64,000 nt of DNA from Neostapfia colusana (Eukaryota; Streptophyta; Magnoliopsida; Poales; Poaceae): the NCBI GenBank assembly GCA_030760725.1, contig JASWHV010000008.1, forward strand, positions 53,915,671-53,979,670. The letters are read 5' to 3'. Each line of letters begins with the position of its first letter. Position 1 is the stretch's first letter. Position numbers and translations under genes: made by a program. Below the pieces are notes generated by a model. It did no database searches, was not told the DNA's origin, and worked only from the letters and a program-made list of their open reading frames with translations. This document shows positions 57,033 through 64,000 of this stretch, piece by piece.

Positions 57033-59760
57033 CTAGAAAAGGATTTTATACGCCCAAGCTCATCACCGTGGGGAGCCCCCGTGCTCTTCATAGACAAGAA
57101 GGATGGGACCCACAGGATGTGTGTGGATTATAGGTCTATCAATGATGTGACAATCAAGAATAAATACCCGCTGCCCCGTATAGAGGACCTGTTCGACCAA
57201 ATGAAAGGTTCCCGAATTTTCTCCAAGATTGATCTTCGGGCCGGATACTTCCAGCTGAAGATTAAGCCCTCCGACTTACCCAAGACTGCATTTCGAACAC
57301 GGTATGGTTTGTATGAATATACCGTTATGTATTTTGGGTTAACGAATGCACCCGCATACTTTATGTACCTCATGAATAAGGTCTTCATGGAGTACTTGGA
57401 CAAGTTCGTCGTGGTTTTCATCGATGATATCATGGTGTATTCGAAAAGCGAGGAAGAACATGAAGAACACTTGAGATTGACATTGTAGAAACTGCAAGAG
57501 GATCAATTGTATGCCAAGTTCAGCAAGTGCCAATTTTTGCTAATGGAAATATCGTTCCTAGGCCACATCATCTCCGAGAGAGGAGTATCGGTTGATCCCG
57601 GAAAAGTGGGAGATGTTCTGAAGTGGAACCAACCGCAGAATATGAGAGATATTCGGAGTTTCCTTGGAATGGCTGGATACTACCGCCGGTTCATCAAGGA
57701 TTTCTCCAAAATAGCGAAACCTATGACTGAATTGCTAATGAAGGGAAAAGCATTTCAGTGGACACCAGCGTGTCAAGAAAGCTTTGAGGAGCTCAAGAAG
57801 AGACTAACCACAGCGCCGGTTTTGGTATTACCGGACGTGAGCAAAAGCTTCGACATATATTGTGACGCATCAAGACAAGGGCTTGGATGTGTGCTCATGC
57901 AAGAAGGACAAGTGGTATCCTATGCATCGAGACAACTAAAGAAACACGAGCTGAATTACCACACACATGACTTGGAACTTGCAGCCGTGGTACATGCCTT
58001 GAAGATTTGGAGGCATTATATCCTTGGCCACCGATGTGAGATCTATACGGATCACAAAAGCCTCAAGTATATATTCACGCAAACGGATCTGAATTTGAGG
58101 CAACGTTGATGGTTGGAACTCATCAAGGATTATGATATTGGAATCAACTATCACCCCGGAAAGGCCAATGTAGTAGCTGATGCGTTGAGCCGAAAGGGAG
58201 CATGTCACCAACTCACGGTTCGGGAGCTACCACCCGAGCTACGCAAGGAGTTCGAACGGTTACATCTCGGGTTCTTGAACGAGATGGAAGTGATAGAACT
58301 CAACTCTTCGCTGGAACAAGAGATACGAGATGGCCAAGCAACGGATGAGCAAATCAAGGAAATCAAGGAAAGAGTCCGACAAGGCATGGAAAAGGACTTC
58401 AAGGAAGACGAGAAGGGCACGCTTTGGTTAGGGAAAAGGGTTTGTGTGCCTAACGTGATGCACATCCGTGAAACAATATTAAAAGAGGCACATGACTCAC
58501 CTTATTCCATACATCCCGTCTGTACAAAGATGTACAAGGACCTGAAAACTTGCTATTGGTGGGATGATATGAAAAGGGACATAGCTGAATATGTTGCCTT
58601 ATGCGACATGTGCCAACGGGTGAAGGCCGAACATCAAAGACCTGCTGGACTGTTGCAGCCATTGAAAGTACCCCAGTGGAAGTGGGAAGACATCAGCATG
58701 AATTTTATTGTCTGATTGCCACGTACTCGGTTGGGTTACGACTCCATTTGAGTTATTGTGGACCGATTGACAAAAACAGCCCATTTCCTTCCTGTTAGAA
58801 CCATGTACCGCGTCATAGAATTAGCCGAGCTGTATATGGAGCAAATCGTGTGTCGCCATGGAGTCCCGAAGAGGATAGTTTCAGATCGGGGTTCTCAATT
58901 TACCTATAGGTTCTGGAAGAAGCTGCATGAAGCCATGGGTACACGGCTAAATTTCAGCTCCGCTTATCACCCGCAAAACTGACGGGCAAACTGAGAGGAC
59001 AAATCAAATTTTGGAAGACATGTTGAGATCTTGCGCCTTGAAACATGAGCGTAGTTCGGATAGGAGCTTGGCGTATGCTGAATTCTCATACAACAACAGC
59101 TATCAAGCCAGCTTGAAGATGTCACCTTTCAAAGCATTATATGGTAGACGGTGTAGAACGCCGCTGTTCTGGAATGAGACCGGAGAGAGTCAAGTTTTTG
59201 GACCCGGAGTGCTGCAAGATGAAAAGCAAGTCCAAACGATACGAGAAAATTTGAAGTCTGCCTAGTCATGACAAAAAGGTTATTATGCGGACAGTAGGCG
59301 AAGAAAATTGACCTTCGAAGTGGGAGACTTCGTGTATCTTAATGTATCGCCTATCCGAGGCCAACGACGGTTCAACATCAAGGGAAAGTTAGCACCTCGC
59401 TACATCGTACCATTCAAGATTTTGGACAAGCGAGGAGAAGTATCCTATCAACTAGAGCTGCCAACGCACCTCCCCGATGTACACGACGTGTTTCACGTAT
59501 CCCAACTCAAGAAGTGCTTGAGAGTACCGGAAGAACAAGTACCAATGGATGAGCTCAAGCTTCTGGGGGATCTAACCTAGACGGAGCACCCCATCAAAAT
59601 TTTGGACTGAAGGAAAGGGTCACGAGGAACAAGGTGATCCTTTGGTGCAAGGTACAGTGGAGCCATCACACGGAAGCCAAAACTACATGGGAGCGTGAGG
59701 AAGACCTCAAGGCAGAATTCCCTCATCTATTCTCTACTCTATCGAATCTCGAGGGCGAGA
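57033..59760 (+). pseudogene. Element G RT, RNase H, integrase and chromodomain tail (many stops)
   Basis: Reverse transcriptase has an intact FIDD near 57420. RNase H has CDAS near 57866 and ADALSR near 58180. Integrase zinc-binding and core motifs (SDRGSQFT near 58884) and a chromodomain-like tail are recognisable. Stops: TAG 57486-57488, TGA 58107-58109, TGA 58713-58715, TGA 58749-58751, TAG 59263-59265, TGA 59269-59271, TAG 59578-59580. Frameshifts: one extra A near 58977 and one lost base near 59610. Several stops are C-to-T or G-to-A changes of Gln, Arg or Trp codons. Non-functional. Confidence 0.9.
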
Positions 59761-59765
59761 TTCAG

Positions 59766-59782
59766 TTTAAGGGGGGTAGGTT
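59766..59782 (+). other. Element G polypurine tract
   Basis: TTTAAGGGGGGTAGGTT directly before the 3' LTR. Confidence 0.88.
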
Positions 59783-59944
59783 TGTAACACCCTCAAATTC
59801 ATTTCCATGCATGCATACATTTTTCATATAGAGAAACATTATAAAAGAAGTAGAAATGGAGAAAGAATCATAAAAATGGTGGGGAATGGGAAAAAGATAG
59901 CTGAAATGGGCCAATTCCAAACTGTCAAAGTGCGCTGACGGCAC

Positions 59945-60565
59945 CTCCCCGGGGCGCGGCACACGTGGTGCCTTCGGAGCTCACCCCTGCGGAAGGGATG
60001 AGGTCCGTCCCCGCGGGACACGTGGCGCATTCGGAGCTCATCCCTGCGGAAGGGATGAGGTCCGGCTCCACGCAACACATGGCGCCTTCGGAGTTCACCC
60101 CTACGGAATGGATTAGGTCCGGCCCGCGGGACACGTGTCGCCCCCGGAGCTTGCCTCTGAGGAGAAGGGAGGCCTGGCTCTGCTGGAAACGTGGCGCCCT
60201 CGGAGCTCACCTCTGAGGAGAAGGGAGGCCCGGCTCCACTGGACACGTGGCGCCCTCGGAGCTCGCCTCTGAGGAGAAGGGAGGCCCGGCTCCACTGGAC
60301 ACATGGCACCGTCGGAGCTCGCCTCTGAGGAGAAGGGAGGTCCGGCACTGCTGGACACGTGGAAGGCCCGGGGCTCGCCTCTGAGGAGAAGGGAGGCCCG
60401 GCCCCGCTGGACACGTGGCAGGCCCGAGCTCGCCTCTGAGGAGAGGGGAGGCCCGGCCCCTGCTGGACACATGGCGCCTCTGGAGATCACCCCTGCGGAT
60501 ATGCGAGGTCCTTAGGCGGTTTTTCCTCCTGTGCGCGGGAGTGCCCGGTACTGAGGGTACCGACA
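59945..60565 (-). repeat. G-box module array with antisense H-type LTR head in element G
   Basis: About ten units of 55-58 bp with ACACGTGG, ACACGTGT or ACACATGG cores. Read on the minus strand it starts TGTCGGTACCC at 60565, then CCGGGCACTCCCGCGCACAGG and CCTAAGGACCTCGC. These words are collinear with the first 80 bp of element H LTRs. Confidence 0.85.
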
Positions 60566-60710
60566 CAATCTTCCCCAAATTTTCCCACATTTGGGGGGAC
60601 AAAATCCCCAAAGCTGCCGCACCTAACTGAAAAGATAAGTTGTTAAGATCCAAAATTGAGTTGGACTCTTATTTTAGCTCCAATTGAAGTAGGACTCTCC
60701 CTCAACCCCC

Positions 60711-60720
60711 TTATAAATAG
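60711..60720 (+). promoter_or_regulatory. TATA box in element G 3' LTR
   Basis: TTATAAATAG, about 145 bp downstream of the G-box array. Confidence 0.65.
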
Positions 60721-61693
60721 AACCCAAAACCCCCCTGGCCCTAAACCCTTTCCCTTTTTCCCCCTCCCAAGTCGGCGACTTGGAGGCCCTAGCCCCAACT
60801 CATCGAGTTGGACACACACCCCTCCCTCGCCGGAGTTCAGTCGCCGGTGAGCCCGCCATCGAGCTCCGTTGAGCCCACCGTCGCTGGAAAAGAGCCGACG
60901 ATCATAAGGGGAAGTAAGGTAGGTTTTTGTTACCCATCTTACAACGTCGTCGCATTCGTTTTTTTCTCCCCCTTCGAGCAGAAACTTTTAGATGTGGACA
61001 GATGACGTTTTGATCAGTTTTTGACGGTGGGATTGATCTAGATCTTGAGTCAAGATCATTACCACGTCCACACTTGATCCCTACACCATTGTTCATCATA
61101 AAACCCCATGAAATCCCATTAAAACATTCAACAACACGTACACACCGGTTTAATAAAACAGCACCATAGGATTTGCATTCATCTATACCATTGCATCTTG
61201 AGTAAAGTTTGTGCATGATGTTTGATTGCTGTAAATTTTGTATGTGCGTGGTCTTCAGTAGAAAGACAAGCTCAGGAAGCCATCTACGAAGAACTACAGC
61301 ACCAAGACTTCGAGACGCTTGAGCAACAAGAACCACGGGAGCAAGGCAAGTGACCCTTGACCATATTGTTCCTATGTTTTGAAACTGTTTTGTTTGCGAA
61401 AACGTGTATGCTTGAGTCAACTTGACGGGACACCCTTTTATAGGAGTTTACTAGTTTTGTTAACTATCCTTGTCACCAGGAAAGTTGATGAGTCGGGTAT
61501 GGTCGTTTTTCCTTTTTGCTTCGCTTAATCTACGGGATACGGGAAGCTGAATTAAAACATGGTTAGCTACTGCACTCATATGAATAATGATAATGAGAAC
61601 TTGATGATGATGATAATGAACATGGAATCGGGGATATCTAAGCAGGCTTGGTTCGTGGATGTTGCTGAATGAGATGGTGGTTTACTTGCCATA

Positions 61694-62139
61694 GATCTAA
61701 GGACCGGTTCATGCCAGCACATGCCAGTAAAACAGTGCCACCACAAGCCTAAATACGGGTGCGGCTTAGCTGACTAATTAGGTGTGTTGCCAGCTTATTA
61801 TGGACCGTGGATGGCACGGGGAATGGGAGTCGAGAGAGGACTGCCCTGGGAACTGCATGGCACAAGAGGGGGCCCGTGGGTGGGAGAATGGTGATTCGAG
61901 CCCGCTGGTGAAACCACAGTGAGTCCATACATCTAGTAGCCCCTTTGTAAAGGCTATTTTGTGATCTCTTGACCATACACCGACGGTTGTGTACTGGTAT
62001 AATGGAGGTTCTGCAGTCGCCGATGGGTGACGAAATCACAAACTTGTGGGTAAAGTGGTGTCACCTCTACAGAGTGTAAAACTATCATGATAGCCGTGCT
62101 TCCAGTCACAAGCACCTGGCCATCTCACATGATTAGAGG
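61694..62139 (+). other. Conserved LTR-internal block (element G 3' LTR)
   Basis: Second G copy of the block described at 6560-7030. Confidence 0.6.
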
Positions 62140-62493
62140 GAAAACTTGGGATGGATGTTCGGGTAGGGTTATGGTATGGTCAATGGGATTGGTTTTGGAA
62201 CTGTTTGAGTCATGACAATGAGTTTGGTTTCGGTTATATGAATATGAGATGGTTATGAATATTTATGAGCATGGGATGAACTTGAGAAGAGTTAATGGCT
62301 GGTTGAGACATGTTAAATGGTGAGTTATGATGAAGGAATGGTGCTGATATAACATGGTTATGATGGGATTAAACTCACCTAGAAATATTTGCTGTTTTTA
62401 TCATGTTTGAGAAATAAAATTTGCTTGCTTCAATGAGCCTTTTTTATTCCCTACCTTGTTGTAATCTACATGTCATACTTTTCCCGCACTTGC

Positions 62494-62512
62494 TGAGTAC
62501 GACATGTACTCA
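62494..62512 (+). promoter_or_regulatory. Conserved LTR hairpin (element G 3' LTR)
   Basis: TGAGTAC, GACAT, GTACTCA, 334 bp before the LTR end. Confidence 0.6.
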
Positions 62513-62713
62513 CCCTTGTATTATCACATTAACATCAGCAACAGGAGATGAGTACTTCGAGGACCATGTGGATTACTAGGCGTGCGTACTACCGTCAACA
62601 TGACTGTGGAGTTGAAGATGGAACCGCTGCTGTTTAGTTGTTTCCGCTATTGTTTAGAGACTTCCGCTGCAAGAATAAGATAGACAATCATGAGTGAGAC
62701 AATTAGTTGATGT

Positions 62714-62719
62714 AATAAA
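62714..62719 (+). terminator. Poly(A)-like signal in element G 3' LTR
   Basis: AATAAA, 127 bp before the LTR end, also at 54370-54375 in the 5' LTR. Confidence 0.45.
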
Positions 62720-62846
62720 GTACTTAAACCCTATTATTCATGGTTATATTCTGAATTAAGTTTGTGGATTACATGTGTATGTGTGATGAACATCCTGGGC
62801 ACACATATGCGTTAACTTGGTTCTGTTTTCGGAACCGGGTGTCACA

Positions 62847-63963
62847 AGGGTGACGTCCACTACAGGCCAACCTATCAGGAAACACTCGTATGCCCACAGG
62901 ATTAGCAACAAAGGACATAGAGTTAATATCCCATCAGCCGTGACCTAATTACAATAGAAATATTACAAGTAAGATGATTAAGAGATGACAATTTAACAAA
63001 TGTATGAAAATTTTATTGTTAGTAAATTACCTTTGTGCAGGACATACAGAGATCTCGATACGTAGCTGCTAGCACAACTGAATCCCAACTATACTGCGGA
63101 ACTACATGGGGGAGACTGTCCGCTATCTTTCTCGCGAAGTAGATAAGTCGTTTGCCGACCGAGTCCCCATGTGAATCTGTGAACATTATCCACCTGAAGA
63201 ACCATATAAGGTACGCCTCCAAGTGTCTAAATAAAGTATAGTCGTCCGCATCTGGGTGGATGTTCTCGGGCTGAAACGAAAAATAAACAATACAGGTATT
63301 AGTACAATTATTACTTATGAAGGAATAATGTAAGTAAAATTCAATCACTTACCACGTACTGCTGCAACCAAGTCTTCAGCGGACCGTGCTCCTATTTGTC
63401 TGGAATCGGACCATTCCTCTCAGTGCACCTCGAGTGAGGGATGACACTAAAGAAACGAGCCTCCAGATCCTCACGTCAGCCGTCCGTGAAGTATGGCATG
63501 CATACTACCTGCCCCGCGAGAGGAAGACCTAACATGTACGACATGTCCTGGAGCGTCACAGTCATCTTCCAACAAGGCATGTGGAAAGTGTGTGTCTCCG
63601 GTCTCCATCGGTCCCCAACGTAGTAAGCAGCGAACGGTCGTAGGTTAGTCGCATGGACTTCTGTTTAGACCATTCCATTATCTGGGGCTCCAACATCATA
63701 CATAGTGGTAGCATTCCTTCTGCACTCAAAGTGTATTATAAAACTACAAGTTAATATGAAATCATCTAACTATATTTGAACTATTTATGTCAACAATATA
63801 GTACCGGTCAATCCATGTCCTCCAGGTGTAATAGCTTCTTCAGCAGTCTCGATCGCAATGTGTCAAGTTCGACACCTCGAACACTGCTCAAGTATGAGAA
63901 GTGCCGAACGTCGCATTGATCGTCCAGGAGCTCTGGAGTGCCACAATCACCTGCAGCCATTTC
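62847..63963 (-). pseudogene. Plant mobile domain (PMD, MAIN/MAIL-like) gene fragment, interrupted
   Basis: Minus-strand exons with GT-AG borders: 63805-63963 (uncertain, short N-terminal part), 63353-63719, 63031-63270, and 62847-62944 cut by the end of element G. Family-typical words are RWRPETHTFHMPCW and TLQDMSYMLGLPL in exon 2, FRHLEAYLIWFFRWIMF, PQYSWDSVVLAATYRDLC in exon 3 and CPLLLILWAYE in exon 4. Lesions: a one-base loss in exon 2 just before RWRPET, an in-frame TGA where relatives have Trp (after YFTDG), a TAG further on (after IPDK), and a TGA near the end of the first segment. PMD proteins occur in nuclear silencing factors and in many transposon-borne copies. This one is dead, and the window does not show whether it was a host or a transposon-carried gene. 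Confidence 0.8.
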
Positions 63964-64000
63964 CTGGCAAAGCAAACAACAAAATTTGAAGCTACGAAAA

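Larger units (their letters stand above)
44961..62846 (+). mobile_element. Element G: decayed D-family chromovirus on the plus strand
   Basis: 5' LTR (in two pieces around element H), primer site, leader, gag, pol, polypurine tract and complete 3' LTR. Its 5' LTR lacks about the first 830 bp, including the whole G-box array, judged against the 3' LTR. Pol carries at least nine stops or frameshifts. Its 3' end interrupts a PMD gene. Confidence 0.88.
59783..62846 (+). repeat. Element G 3' LTR (3064 bp)
   Basis: Starts TGTAACACCCTC, ends GGGTGTCACA. In order it contains a G-box array, TATA box (60711-60720), conserved block (61694-62139), hairpin (62494-62512) and AATAAA (62714-62719). It abuts PMD exon sequence at 62847. 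Confidence 0.92.

Overview
This window is intergenic, retrotransposon-packed plant nuclear DNA. It most likely comes from a grass. The reasons are GC-rich LTR leaders, Tekay-like chromoviruses with 3-4 kb LTRs, a SIRE-like copia element, a Tat-like non-autonomous element and a plant-mobile-domain (PMD) gene relic. The species cannot be named from the sequence. No rRNA or tRNA gene, no CRISPR array and no clearly functional host gene was seen.

Layout, using my own labels A-I. A (1-7619, +): 3' part of a Ty3/gypsy chromovirus, gag-pol broken by a single TAG, with a 3453-bp 3' LTR. B (7620-10374, +): 5'-truncated LTR of another chromovirus family, lying inside C. C (10375-16824, -): decayed SIRE-like Ty1/copia element with a 5' LTR. 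D (16825-19761 plus 33892-41362, -): decayed chromovirus, split by E. E (19762-33886, -): complete 14,125-bp chromovirus with two 4022-bp LTRs, the 5-bp target duplication GCACC, an initiator-Met primer site, a polypurine tract and one uninterrupted 1489-residue gag-pol frame. F (41363-44960, -): pol tail, a complete LTR and a primer site/leader from a second copy of the D family. G (44961-45408 plus 52746-62846, +): third D-family copy, in opposite orientation, with many stops and frameshifts. H (45409-52740, +): non-autonomous Tat-like element flanked by the duplication TACAC, inserted in the 5' LTR of G and filled with 116-bp and 106-bp tandem arrays. I (62847-63963, -): PMD pseudogene cut by the end of G.

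The insertion order can be partly read. E went into the integrase codons of D. C went into the 3' LTR of D. B went into the reverse transcriptase of C. A probably went into B. H went into the 5' LTR of G. G went into the PMD gene.

Two patterns go beyond routine annotation. First, every chromovirus LTR that keeps its 3' end (A, B, D, E, F, G) carries a perfect short hairpin about 335-385 bp before that end; the stem sequence changes between families while pairing is kept. Second, the upstream part of D/F/G-family LTRs holds, in antisense, what looks like the head of an H-type LTR. That piece has been expanded into arrays of about 10-16 G-box (CACGTG) modules, and H carries related modules in its LTRs and internal arrays. 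These look like regulatory modules shared between unrelated retrotransposon lineages.
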